Shown here in pieces: positions 8,989 through 17,374 of a DNA stretch of 64,000 nucleotides (position 1 is its first letter; every line of letters begins with the position of its first letter). The notes beneath the pieces were generated by a model that was given only the letters and a program-made list of their open reading frames with translations, searched no databases and had not been told where the DNA came from. The translations under genes were made by a program, and so were the position numbers. The stretch lies in assembly GCA_012270555.1 (NCBI GenBank), contig JAAXIC010000021.1, positions 31,617 through 95,616 on the forward strand, written 5' to 3'. The DNA is from Chloroflexota bacterium (GTDB lineage Bacteria; Chloroflexota; UBA11872; VXOZ01).

Positions 8989-10188
8989 TTACTCTCCCGT
9001 TCCCAGACCCGCGGAACCGGGCGCGGTATCTTCTTTGCTTTCGGATGCCGGGTGCGGGCGCTCCAGCGTAACCTCCGGCGCAATTGCGTAGCCCCAACCG
9101 GGTGCTTCCGGCGGGCGCACGCGACCGTTTTCTGGGAGGGGCTCGCCGCTAAAGAAGGGCTGCACCGGCACGAGCTCACTGCCGTCGCCGGCACGGAAGA
9201 TAAACTCAACCAGCGGTGCGTTGCCGTGGGCGATACAAAAGTGATAGCTCGCCGTAGCGCCGACGTGGGGAATTACATCAATGCCGTGGGGCTCGGCCAT
9301 CTGTGCCGCGCGATGGGCCTCGGTAATGCCACCGCACCAGGCGAGATCGGGCTGCAGGATATCGGCGCAGCCGCGCTGGATAAGCTCGTGAAAGCCAAAG
9401 CGCGTGTACTCATGTTCGCCGGTGGTAATGCGCGTCCAGGAGATGCGGCGGCGCAGTTCAGCATAGCCCTCGTAGTCGTCCGGCGGCAGCGCTTCTTCGA
9501 TCCAGTAGACGTTGTACGGGCGCAGGCGCTCGGCCATGCGCTGGGTGTAGGTAACGTCCCAGGCCATGTAGCAATCGAGCATCAGTAGCATATCCGGCCC
9601 CAGCGCCTCACGGGCATCGGCCACGTGCTTCTCATTCAGCTTCATGCCTTCAATACCATCCCACGGGCCGTAGGGCATGGCGACTTTGTTGCCCACAAAC
9701 CCCAGCGACTCGTAGACCGCGGATTGGTTGCCGGTGGCGTATACCGGAATGTCAGGTTTGGTGGCGCCGCCAAGAAGCTTGTAGACGGGCTGATCGGCGG
9801 CCTTGCCCTTGATGTCCCACAGCGCGTTATCAATGCCGCTGATAGCCATGAGCGGCAGACCCTTGCGCCCATAAGGGAGCGATGCGCGAAACATCTGGTC
9901 CCACAGGCGTTCCGTATCGCGCGGGTCTTGGCCGACAAGCAGACGCTTGAGGTGCTGCTCCACGATGAAGCAGCCCGGGTTGCCGCCGCCGCCCAGTCCG
10001 AGACCCTCCAGCCCGTCATCCGTTTTGACTTTAACAATAATCGGTCCCAGCGGCCCCTGCCAGAGCGCCCGCCGCGCGCCGTATTCCGGGTAGCGCGACA
10101 TAGGGTTGGCGACGCGAATGTGCGAAAGCCAGCTCGGCGGCTCAGGGGGCCTGTGGGGGAGAAAGGCTTGAACGTCAGTGATCTTCAC
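8989..10188 (-). CDS. Enolase-superfamily dehydratase, L-rhamnonate dehydratase-like (copy 1)
   Basis: A 399-aa paralogue of the neighbouring enolase-family gene, similar along the whole length (YPEYGARRALWQGPLGP, SLPYGRKGLPLMAISGIDNALWD, CGGITEAH). Metal ligands are visible in LLMLDCYMAWD, YWIEEALPPDDY and TTGEHEYTR; the H of VIPHVGAT is the likely acid/base. GPLGPI plus TTGEHEYTR match L-rhamnonate dehydratase best. Start is GTG 10188 with AAGGA about 9 nt upstream. The C-terminal 25 residues are Ser/Gly/Glu-rich and absent from the paralogue. Together the two suggest a sugar-acid pathway producing 2-keto-3-deoxy acids; no dedicated aldolase is adjacent. Confidence 0.9.
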   Translation of the reverse strand: MKITDVQAFLPHRPPEPPSWLSHIRVANPMSRYPEYGARRALWQGPLGPIIVKVKTDDGLEGLGLGGGGNPGCFIVEQHLKRLLVGQDPRDTERLWDQMFRASLPYGRKGLPLMAISGIDNALWDIKGKAADQPVYKLLGGATKPDIPVYATGNQSAVYESLGFVGNKVAMPYGPWDGIEGMKLNEKHVADAREALGPDMLLMLDCYMAWDVTYTQRMAERLRPYNVYWIEEALPPDDYEGYAELRRRISWTRITTGEHEYTRFGFHELIQRGCADILQPDLAWCGGITEAHRAAQMAEPHGIDVIPHVGATASYHFCIAHGNAPLVEFIFRAGDGSELVPVQPFFSGEPLPENGRVRPPEAPGWGYAIAPEVTLERPHPASESKEDTAPGSAGLGTGE

Positions 10189-10307
10189 GAGTCCGGTCCT
10201 TTGCTGGTGATGTGATAAGTGCTGCTGGTAAACAAAGGCGTCATCCTGTGGAAACCATTGCGAAATTGTGTCAAACAGTTGAAATTGGGCAGGGTCGGCA
10301 CCAGTCT

Positions 10308-10380
10308 CCCCTCACCCCGACCCTCTCCCCAGGGAGAGGGTGTCTTCTCGCCTGCCGGCTTGGGTTCTGCAAAGGTCTCC
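10308..10380. repeat. Palindromic element, family R1 (full-length copy)
   Basis: Representative copy of the main dispersed element: CCCCTCACCCCGA, then a 9-bp hairpin CCCTCTCCC / GGGAGAGGG (10321-10340), then a spacer and a TGCAAAGGTCTCC end. Related copies are near 4954, 12727, 25157, 32996, 35561, 50697, 50882 and 63699, with fragments near 19438 and 26291. Confidence 0.85.
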
Positions 10381-10489
10381 TATGGTACCGTCTATGATAA
10401 CCGTCAGGACTGGTACATGTCAGTGCTGTCTCTGGGATGGGAGACATACACTGGCACAATGCCGGCGGAATTAGCGGAGGCAACAGCGT

Positions 10490-11209
10490 ATGCAGCGCAA
10501 TGTACTCAGCATCACGCGCGGCGGCGTTCTGATCTACCTGCTCGCGCTGGCAGTGACCACGGCGCTGCTGGTGTGGTTCCTCTATCTCGACGAGCGGCCT
10601 TGGTACGGCAACTGGCCGGCGGTAGTCCTGTCAGTGATTTTCTTCTCGCTCTTCATCGTGGGGTTTCTCGTGGCATTGCCGCGCCGCGACTGGCGACAGG
10701 CGGCTTTAGGCCCGGCCTTCCTCATCGCGCTCTTCACCGAGATGTTCGGTGTTCCCTTCACCATTTACCTGCTAGCCAGCGTGTTCGATCTCTCAGTCGG
10801 ACTGGACGGCAGCGAGGGGCACCTCTGGGCGGTGTTCCTCAATCGCCTGGGCTGGGTGCCACTAAGCGTTGGCGTACCTCTGCTAAAGTGGGGTGGCAGC
10901 GCGGTGGTCGTGGCAGGCTTGGTGTTGATGGGTTGGGGCTGGTGGCACGTGTATCGCGCCGGCGGCGCGCTGGTGACCGGCGGTCTCTACGGATGCGTGC
11001 GTCATCCCCAGTACGTGGGTTTCGTGCTGGTCATGGTCGGGTTTCTCATCCAATGGCCGACGTTGCTTACGCTGCTGATGTTTCCAGTCCTCTTGGCGGC
11101 CTATGTCCGCTTGGCGGCGAGTGAAGACGGCTTTCTGGAACGCGCCCACGGCGACGCCTTCCGCAGCTACAGACAGATCGTCCCCGGCTGGTGGCCGCGC
11201 TTGCGGTGA
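10490..11209 (+). CDS. Isoprenylcysteine carboxyl methyltransferase-family membrane protein
   Basis: Integral membrane protein of 239 aa, probably an S-adenosylmethionine-dependent methyltransferase of the ICMT/phospholipid methyltransferase family. It has about six hydrophobic helices. The C-terminal part carries the family signature: GLYGCVRHPQYVGF (RHPxYxG SAM-binding motif) at about residues 164-177, then an E (SEDGFLERAHGDAF) and the RQIVPGWWP end. Start is ATG 10490 with CGGAGG at 10475-10480. Bacterial substrates of the family are mostly unknown. No partner gene is adjacent. Confidence 0.85.
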   Translation: MQRNVLSITRGGVLIYLLALAVTTALLVWFLYLDERPWYGNWPAVVLSVIFFSLFIVGFLVALPRRDWRQAALGPAFLIALFTEMFGVPFTIYLLASVFDLSVGLDGSEGHLWAVFLNRLGWVPLSVGVPLLKWGGSAVVVAGLVLMGWGWWHVYRAGGALVTGGLYGCVRHPQYVGFVLVMVGFLIQWPTLLTLLMFPVLLAAYVRLAASEDGFLERAHGDAFRSYRQIVPGWWPRLR

Positions 11210-11514
11210 AAGCGACAAACACATTGACACATGAGATCTGAATCGTGTGTGCAAGGACGTTAACGCGCGCTGCACAGATGTAGATTTCTCATACGACTCT
11301 CACCCTCCGCTGCCTAGAATAGGAAATTGACTGAGTTAGTCGGCCGCAGACCCGTTTGTGCTGAGGGCTGCGCGAAGCCTGCTGCGCGAAGCCTGCTGCG
11401 CGAAGCCCTTGCCTGTCCTGAGCCTGCCGAAGGGTCGCAGCACGATTCGGCTTATCGAGCCGATTTATGAGATAGCTTCTAATGAGAATATGAACCGCAT
11501 GGCAGAATCCACTG
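11210..11514. other. Intergenic region with family R3 repeat
   Basis: No gene seen. About 11352-11450 holds a copy of the R3 palindromic family (CCTGAGCCTGCCGAAGGGTCG portion), expanded internally by three head-to-tail copies of a roughly 14-bp unit reading CTGCGCGAAGCCTG. Confidence 0.7.
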
Positions 11515-11532
11515 ATGTTACTAGATGGTGAA

Positions 11533-12090
11533 ATGAGTGGAGCGCAACGCATTTCTTTGAAGGTGGTGGTGAGCATTGTGGTCGTGCTCGCCTTCATCTC
11601 CGTGCTCGGCTGTGGGGACCCCACGGCGGAGTTGCTGGAAGGCATGGCCATGCGCGTCGCGTCAGATGGAGATGCACAACTTTCCTACGAGGTGGAGCTC
11701 TGCGTCAACGAGGCGCGTATCCGCGTGCTGGTAGCCGATACGCTGGAGGAGCGGGCCGCGGGACTGAGCGGCTATGCCGGCCTGCCGGATGACGCGGGCA
11801 TGCTGTTCGTCTTTGCGGAGCCGACGCAGCCGTCATTCTGGATGAAGGGGATGGAGTTCGCGCTCGACATAATTTGGATTCGCGACAGTACCGTGGTGCA
11901 GATTGATGCCTCGGTTCCACCCCCGCCGGAGGATACAGCGGACGACGAACTCCCGCGCTACCGTCCCGATGAACCGATCACCCACGTGCTGGAACTCAAC
12001 GCCGGCTCAGCCGCCCGCCTCGGCATCACCGTCGGCGATCGTATAGCGCCATGTGCCGACGCAACCCCAACCCCGAACACCAACGGCTGA
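11533..12090 (+). CDS. DUF192-family lipoprotein
   Basis: Predicted lipoprotein of about 185 aa: an N-terminal hydrophobic segment ending in the lipobox VLGCG, then a DUF192 domain. The hallmarks are ERAAGLSGYAGLPDDAGMLFVF and FWMKGMEFALDIIWI, followed by the ITHVLELNAGSAARLGI block near the C-terminus. DUF192 proteins are small periplasmic or cell-surface beta-barrel-like proteins of unknown biochemical role. The frame is open from ATG 11515; ATG 11533 is preferred because it places the basic residue just before the hydrophobic core. Neither start has a strong SD. An R2 repeat begins 8 nt after the stop. Confidence 0.83.
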   Translation: MSGAQRISLKVVVSIVVVLAFISVLGCGDPTAELLEGMAMRVASDGDAQLSYEVELCVNEARIRVLVADTLEERAAGLSGYAGLPDDAGMLFVFAEPTQPSFWMKGMEFALDIIWIRDSTVVQIDASVPPPPEDTADDELPRYRPDEPITHVLELNAGSAARLGITVGDRIAPCADATPTPNTNG

Positions 12091-12097
12091 CCGAGCG

Positions 12098-12144
12098 CAG
12101 AGCCTGCCCCGTGCTTGATACGGGGGTGCAAACCTGCGCTACCG
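12098..12144. repeat. Palindromic element, family R2
   Basis: Contains AGCCTGCCCCGT, GATACGGGGGTGCAAACC and TGCGCTACCGG. The inner part folds by pairing CCCCGT with ACGGGG. Other copies: 33055-33102, about 49507-49540 (opposite orientation), 55581-55618, and one nested inside an R1 element at about 50758-50784. Confidence 0.75.
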
Positions 12145-12326
12145 GATGGCGCGTGACTCAGACACATGTGAGTCTGCTGGGCTTGCGGCCAGGCAGCGGC
12201 GCGGCGGACATGCTTTACCATAGTGTGCAGTGCCATGTGCACTACAGAACCCTCTTCGCAGGTCGGACAGACCCGTGAAGGTAGTTTGCAACGCGGTGTG
12301 GATTCCTCTGCCGTATAGTGTCTTGC

Positions 12327-12962
12327 CTACTCCGGGGATAGGGCGTCTTTGGAGAGCACGTCTTCTGTCCCGGCTTGGTGGTTGGCGAGGCGGGCGAGGG
12401 TGAAGAGCAGGTCGGAGAGGCGGTTGAGGTAGACCAGGACGGGTTTGGAGAGGTCTTCCTTTTGGGCCAAAGCTACAGCGATGCGTTCGGTGCGGCGGCA
12501 GACGGCGCGGGCAAGGTGGAGCGTTGCGGCGGCGGGGGTGCCGCCGGGGAGGACGAAGTCCGTGAGGGGCGGGAGCTGTGCGGTGGCATCATCAATGGCC
12601 GCTTCCAGTGCCGTCACGTGTGCGGGCGTGATGCGGGGAATGGTATAGGCGCGGGGCTCGTGCGGCGTGGCGACGTCCGCGCCCATGACGAAAAGCTCGC
12701 TCTGAATGCGCTGGAGCAGGCGTGTCGCCCTCACCCTAACCCTCTCCCCCAGGAGAGGGGATGCTTGATCGCGCGGCGCGCGTTGGGGCTGGGTTGTGGG
12801 GTCGGTTTCCGTATCAGGCAAGTGCGCTACCGCCATGCCGAGCGCGGCGCTGAGTTCGTCGATGGTGCCGATGAATTCCATGCGCAGCGCGTGTTTGCCG
12901 ACGCGCTCGCCGCCAAAGAGTGACGTGGTGCCGTCGTCACCGCCGCCGGTGTAGATGGGCAT
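12327..12962 (-). CDS. PduO-type cob(I)alamin adenosyltransferase with in-frame repeat insertion
   Basis: Transfers adenosyl from ATP to cob(I)alamin to make adenosylcobalamin. 211 aa, with the PduO hallmarks: N-terminal TGGGDDGTTSLFGGERVGK (ATP-binding P-loop-like, residues 5-23), EFIGTIDELSAALG (29-42), FVLPGGTPAAATLHLARAVCRRTER (136-160) and the C-terminal YLNRLSDLLF. Residues about 62-80 between the first two helices are the translation of an R1 palindromic element (12727-12775) and read in frame. The core residues flank it intact, so the enzyme may still work. The family is usually about 180-190 aa, which agrees with an insertion of roughly 20-25 residues. No B12-dependent enzyme lies nearby. 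Confidence 0.93.
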   Translation of the reverse strand: MPIYTGGGDDGTTSLFGGERVGKHALRMEFIGTIDELSAALGMAVAHLPDTETDPTTQPQRAPRDQASPLLGERVRVRATRLLQRIQSELFVMGADVATPHEPRAYTIPRITPAHVTALEAAIDDATAQLPPLTDFVLPGGTPAAATLHLARAVCRRTERIAVALAQKEDLSKPVLVYLNRLSDLLFTLARLANHQAGTEDVLSKDALSPE

Positions 12963-13386
12963 GGCAGGAATTACTTTCTGTTTCTACAAAAACGTTATGT
13001 TTTTGCACGTACGCAGTCTTGACTTAGTTCCTGTGTCGGGCCGGTCTCACCGTTCGTGCTGAGTGGGCTTCGCGAAGCCCTTGTCGAAGTACGGATGGTG
13101 AGACGCGTGGGCAAGTCGAAATTCGTTTCTGGCAACGCATCACCTCACCAGACTTGAAAAGTATGACCGTGCTATGCGAGAGCGTTCCTTTTTGATCGGC
13201 CGCCCTTCGACAGGCTCAGGGCGAACGGTTGAACGCGACATGCAACGTACTGGGCTCACTGTGCCTACGAGCATGGCTTTCCTTGACGCAAGCGGAACGT
13301 ACGGCTCTCCTTGGTAAGCGCCACGGGCTTGGTCTTCTCAAATTGCGAGTGCAAATGCCGCTTAGTTGTTGAGTGCCAACCGGGGA
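12963..13386. other. Intergenic region with two R3 repeats
   Basis: No gene seen. A palindromic R3 element at 13044-13104 has inverted ends (GTCTCACC ... GGTGAGAC), and a shorter copy lies at 13202-13230 (CCCTTCGACAGGCTCAGGGC). Confidence 0.7.
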
Positions 13387-14304
13387 TTAGTCAGCGGCTG
13401 CCGCGCGCAGCATGTCGCGCATGGCCTGTACCAGGGCCAGTCCCTCGTCCCAGGGACGTTGGAAGCAGTTGCGTCCGAAGATAAACCCTGCCGCCCCGGC
13501 CTGGACTCCTAGGCGCGCCTTTTCCAGCGCTTCTTCATCGCTGGCGCGCGAGCTTCCCGAAATCAGCACCAGCGTCTTGCCAGCAGATTGCACCGCTTTG
13601 GCCAGCGCCTCGTCGGGTGTGACTTGCATCGTGTTGTAGGGCGCGGGCGAGAGCTTGTCTTTCTCCGGATCGATCTTGGGCACATTGATCTTCACCACGT
13701 CGGCGCCAAGCTCGCAGGCCACGCGCGCGGCGTAGTCAATGGCGTAGAAGCTGTCGCGGCCGCCTTTGGCTTCCATGTGCTGGCCGCGGGGATAGGCCCA
13801 CATGATTGTCGGCATGCCGAAGCGCTCGGCGTCCTGGCGCACTTGCCGCCAGTGGGCGAAGTCCTCATCCTGGCGCGATGAGCCCATGTACAGCGTGTAG
13901 CCTACGGCATCGGCCCCCACGCGCACGGCATCCTCGACGGTGGCATTGAGCGGATTGATAGGGTCGTCGTCGGGCGGAATGTTCGTCTTGCCGTTGAGTT
14001 TCACCACCAGCGGCACGCGCCCGGCGTAGGGACGCATGTACTTCAGCGCGTTGCCGTATTGTAATGCCACGCCGGAAAAACCGCCTTCTACCGCCAGCCG
14101 CCAAATATAATCGGGATCGAGCGCGTCGGGATTGTCGAAGAAGTCCACCGGCCCGTGCTCCATGCCGTGGTCTACGGGCAGGAGCATCATGGTGCCGTTG
14201 CCGGGACCGTAGCCGTAGAGTAGGCGCTGCAAGCGGACGTACTTACCTGGGCTCAACTCAAGATCGTCTAATGTCACGCGTTTGCTGGCGGTCGCGGCGG
14301 TCAT
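13387..14304 (-). CDS. Class I fructose-bisphosphate aldolase (DhnA/FbaB type)
   Basis: Schiff-base aldolase of the DeoC/LacD/DhnA barrel group, 305 aa, cleaving fructose-1,6-bisphosphate or a related ketose phosphate. Seen: MMLLPVDHGMEHGP at about residues 39-52 (family signature), the VVKLNGKT strand, and the Schiff-base lysine in GADVVKINVPK at about residue 205. The C-terminal GAAGFIFGRNCFQRP phosphate-binding block follows LISGSSRASDEE. Start is ATG 14304 with GGGAGG 5 nt upstream. A role in glycolysis or gluconeogenesis is most likely; action on a 2-keto-3-deoxy sugar from the RhmD-like enzymes is possible but unsupported. Confidence 0.9.
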   Translation of the reverse strand: MTAATASKRVTLDDLELSPGKYVRLQRLLYGYGPGNGTMMLLPVDHGMEHGPVDFFDNPDALDPDYIWRLAVEGGFSGVALQYGNALKYMRPYAGRVPLVVKLNGKTNIPPDDDPINPLNATVEDAVRVGADAVGYTLYMGSSRQDEDFAHWRQVRQDAERFGMPTIMWAYPRGQHMEAKGGRDSFYAIDYAARVACELGADVVKINVPKIDPEKDKLSPAPYNTMQVTPDEALAKAVQSAGKTLVLISGSSRASDEEALEKARLGVQAGAAGFIFGRNCFQRPWDEGLALVQAMRDMLRAAAAD

Positions 14305-14487
14305 AACGGCCTCCCTCTTCTCAATGCCGTGAAGGCTAGACGACGGCGCTAGCTGCCTATGTTGAGATTTCGACTTCCCTGCCGTCTCTCTTATTCCTTA
14401 CTACTTTACCACCTGCGGATACTGAATCTATTCGATTGCTGCCTACTGTCTGTGAAGATAGCAACCCGCATACTCAAGCAGACAGCG

Positions 14488-15339
14488 CTAGGCCAGGGCC
14501 CGCTGAGCGGCAGCCCCCTCCAGGCGTTGGAAGGACTCTGCCGGTACACGGATAGTGCCCAATTCCGCTTGGGACAGAATGCCGCCGCCGTGGAAGTCGC
14601 TGCCGCCGGTTGGGATGAGATCAAATCGCTGGGCCAGGTGCAAGATAGCTGACTGCTGCGCCGCCGAGTAGTCGGTGTAGTAGGTTTCAATGGCGTCGAG
14701 GCCCGCGTCGGCGAGCTCCGGCAGCAGCGCGTCCAAGTCCACCTGGTCCGCGCCTTCCACGTTGTACGGGTGCGCGAGCCCGGCCGCGGCGCCGGCCCGG
14801 TGTAGAAGAGCTATCGCTTCAGTAGGTGTGAGCTTCGGTTGCTCGACATAAGCTGGCATCCCGTGACCGAGGTACTTGGCAAAGGCTTCGTTCGAATCGC
14901 TCACGTAGCCCTGTGCGATCATGGCCTTAGCAATGTGCGGGCGGCCTACGGCGCCACCGTCTGCACTCTTCAGGATCTCCTCATAGGACAGCGGCAGGTT
15001 AAGTGCGGTAAGCTTTTCGATCATTCGCTGCGCGCGATAGAGCCGCCCGTCGCGCTGGCGTGCGATGACAGCCTGCAACTCCGGGTGCTCCGTTTCCACG
15101 AAATAGCCGAGAATGTGCACCGATTGTCCGTGCCACATGGTGTTGAACTCGATGCCGGCGATCACACGCACACCGAGTCCTTGCCCGGCCACCTGGGCAA
15201 TGGTCACACCGTCAGTGCTGTCATGGTCGGTGATGGCGATGCAGTCGAGCCCGGCCTCAAACGCCATGCGCACAAGATCCGCGGGCGAGAATGCGCCATC
15301 GGAAGCGGTGGTGTGGAGGTGGAGATCAATGCCGGGCAT
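14488..15339 (-). CDS. PHP-domain phosphoesterase
   Basis: Metal-dependent phosphoesterase of the PHP family, 283 aa, resembling the RNase AM / 3',5'-nucleoside bisphosphate phosphatase (YciV/TrpH) group. Metal-binding motifs: IDLHLHTTASDG at residues 4-15, AITDHDS at about 37-43, a central GIEFNT, GLAHPYN at about 190, and C-terminal GGSDFHGGG. An inserted helical region (ALNLPLSYEEIL ... VGRPHIAKAMI) is typical of this subgroup. The ATG has no clear SD. The substrate is inferred from family and could be another phosphoester. Confidence 0.87.
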   Translation of the reverse strand: MPGIDLHLHTTASDGAFSPADLVRMAFEAGLDCIAITDHDSTDGVTIAQVAGQGLGVRVIAGIEFNTMWHGQSVHILGYFVETEHPELQAVIARQRDGRLYRAQRMIEKLTALNLPLSYEEILKSADGGAVGRPHIAKAMIAQGYVSDSNEAFAKYLGHGMPAYVEQPKLTPTEAIALLHRAGAAAGLAHPYNVEGADQVDLDALLPELADAGLDAIETYYTDYSAAQQSAILHLAQRFDLIPTGGSDFHGGGILSQAELGTIRVPAESFQRLEGAAAQRALA

Positions 15340-15427
15340 GCGTTAAACTGCAATACGTTGGATTGCTGAGTCGTTTTCGCTGGGAGCGTGAGTGCACTTT
15401 TTCCTATGATACACTACGGCCCACGCG

Positions 15428-16093
15428 ATGAAGGCAAGCGTTTTCGTGGAAGGATTTCGGACGGTGTCGACGTTCTGGGAGGCACGCTACGCGGCGGAAG
15501 GGGCCATTTGGGGTCACCAGCCCAGCAAGACGGTTGAGCACGCGCACGCGCTCTTTGAGCAGCACAGTGTCCAACGCCTGCTCGTTCCAGGAAGCGGCTA
15601 CGGACGAAACACCCGGTTCTTTGCGGATCATGGCTACGACGTAACGGGCATTGAAGTATCGGAAGGCGCTCTTGCGCTTGCCCAGACGCATGACTCCACA
15701 AGCCGCTTCATACACGCCTCGTTGCTGGAAGATGTCCTGACAGACGAGACCTTTGACGCTATTTACTGCTTCAACGTGCTGCATCTCTTTCTCGCTGCGG
15801 AACGACGAGAGGTGATGCGCCGGTGTCGGCGCTGGCTGCGCCCCGGCGGCTTGGCATTCTTTGTGGTCTTTTCTGAGGATGAGGAGAGCTACGGCAAGGG
15901 CGCGGCAGTGGAAGAAAACACCTTCGAAACGCGACCAGGGCGGCCGGCGCACTACTTTAACGATGCCGATCTGCGCGCTCACTTTGAGGGCTTCACAATC
16001 ATCGAGACCGGCTTAGTCTTTGACCCTGAAGACCATAGCCCGGAAGGTCCGCACGCGCATAAATTGCGCTACGTTTGTGCGCAGAGGCTGTAA
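15428..16093 (+). CDS. Class I SAM-dependent methyltransferase
   Basis: Cytosolic methyltransferase of 221 aa with a Rossmann fold. Motif I is LLVPGSGYGRNTRFF at about residues 50-64, motif II is VTGIEVSEGAL at about 71-81, motif III/IV is FDAIYCFNVLHLF at about 108-120, then LRPGGLAFFVVF. Similar proteins include the tellurite-resistance (TehB)-like and thiopurine-methyltransferase-like groups; the substrate cannot be told. A TATGAT box (15405-15410) lies 17 nt before the ATG but no good -35 is seen. Divergent from the PHP gene. Confidence 0.85.
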   Translation: MKASVFVEGFRTVSTFWEARYAAEGAIWGHQPSKTVEHAHALFEQHSVQRLLVPGSGYGRNTRFFADHGYDVTGIEVSEGALALAQTHDSTSRFIHASLLEDVLTDETFDAIYCFNVLHLFLAAERREVMRRCRRWLRPGGLAFFVVFSEDEESYGKGAAVEENTFETRPGRPAHYFNDADLRAHFEGFTIIETGLVFDPEDHSPEGPHAHKLRYVCAQRL

Positions 16094-16240
16094 CGAGACA
16101 CTAGGCGGAGGTAAGGCAAGCGCAAACTCCTGCAGCCAGTCCGTCTGCGAGCCACGCTGACCCCTCGGCGCCTCATAGTACCGGAGCACCCATCAGGTGA
16201 CCACTAGCCGCGGGAGATCGCTCTCGCGCCCCGTCCACTG

Positions 16241-17074
16241 TCAATCGCAAATGCCGACGTCGCGCTCCAACTCAGCTTCGAGCTGCTCCTCAAGCTCCAG
16301 GCATGCCTGTTCAGCCTGCTCCGCAAGGTCCTCGCCCTTCTGCTGCAGTTCAGGGTCAAGCGGGCCGGATTCCAAGGAGTTGACTATGTCCTGGAAGTTG
16401 GCAAAGTCTGCTGGGCCCTTGATCTCGGTGTCAGTGTTTTTCACAGATTCCACATACTCCTGATAGAAGCGAAGTGATTCCCGGTACGCTTCAATGAAGG
16501 CGCTGTGGAGATCGGATAGGTGTTCCGGGGGTTTCAAGCTTGCCATTTCGTCGAGATACTCATTGATAACCTTCAGGATGACGTCATAGACGGCTGTGGT
16601 TGCCAGTAGAATGGTTTTCGCGAACTCGCTTGCGAATTTTATATCATCCTCCGACCAGGATTCGCTGGTTTCAAGCGTAGACATCCGCTCGAGCATGTCT
16701 TCAGAAATGAGATCGCCGGAAAAGAGGGCCTCGAACGCAGCTTCAATCTTATCGTCACCCTCTTCTTCAAAGCCGGAAGTGGCTTCCACTAGGGCTTCCG
16801 CATACTCCCGCGTCGTGAGCGCCGCGCCCTCCTGCACTTGCGCAGCCGGGGTGGGCGTATCCACTGCAGCAGGGGTAGGCGTAGCCACTGTAGTAGGAGT
16901 GACCGCGACCATGGACACCGCAGTCGGGGTGGGTGTAGCCACTGAAGCAGGAGCGACCGCGACTGTGGGCGCCTCTGCCGGCGGGGCCGTGTCACTTGAA
17001 TCATCGGCACATCCGGTGAGCATCAGCGCTAAGAGCATCACTCCCAGCCCAGCTATTGCTCTGAGAATTGACAT
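16241..17074 (-). CDS. Lipoprotein with Thr-Pro-rich linker, function unknown
   Basis: Predicted surface lipoprotein of 277 aa. The signal peptide ends at the lipobox LMLTGC (C about 22); a low-complexity linker with repeated VATPTPTAV-type units follows (about residues 35-80), then an acidic, helical domain (about 85-277). The linker is encoded by near-repeats at 16845-16975. TPTP linkers of this kind are frequent in Chloroflexota lipoproteins. No catalytic motif was recognised; it could be a cell-envelope sensor or anchor. Start is ATG 17074 with AGGAGA 6 nt upstream. Confidence 0.8.
   Translation of the reverse strand: MSILRAIAGLGVMLLALMLTGCADDSSDTAPPAEAPTVAVAPASVATPTPTAVSMVAVTPTTVATPTPAAVDTPTPAAQVQEGAALTTREYAEALVEATSGFEEEGDDKIEAAFEALFSGDLISEDMLERMSTLETSESWSEDDIKFASEFAKTILLATTAVYDVILKVINEYLDEMASLKPPEHLSDLHSAFIEAYRESLRFYQEYVESVKNTDTEIKGPADFANFQDIVNSLESGPLDPELQQKGEDLAEQAEQACLELEEQLEAELERDVGICD
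16845..16975. repeat. Degenerate tandem repeats encoding a TPTP linker
   Basis: Imperfect units around GTAGCCACTG and GGAGTGACCGCGAC recur, encoding the Val-Ala-Thr-Pro linker of the overlapping lipoprotein. Length variation between strains would be expected. Confidence 0.6.
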
Positions 17075-17374
17075 GTTGTCTCTCCTATGTAAGTTTGTAG
17101 CGGCCGGTCAGGGATGAATCCGATCGAGAGACAGCCTCATGCCTCCCGCACTTTGGGCAGACTCAGAGCAATTGTGTTACCACACAAATAATTATCGCGT
17201 GACCGATTGTCTAGAGTTCTGTATGGATAGAGTAAGTCAATGCTTGGGCCCTGTCAATAGAAGAGGCATAGCGCAAACTTATGCTCTACGCAGTATATGG
17301 CCTCAGCACACGAGATTCCGCGCTAAGAGCGACACTGCGCTGCGCTTGGCATGACTACAACGCGCCCATGCATC
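17075..17374. other. Intergenic region, nothing recognised
   Basis: AT-richer than its surroundings around 17160-17240. No gene, repeat or RNA motif was recognised. Confidence 0.5.
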
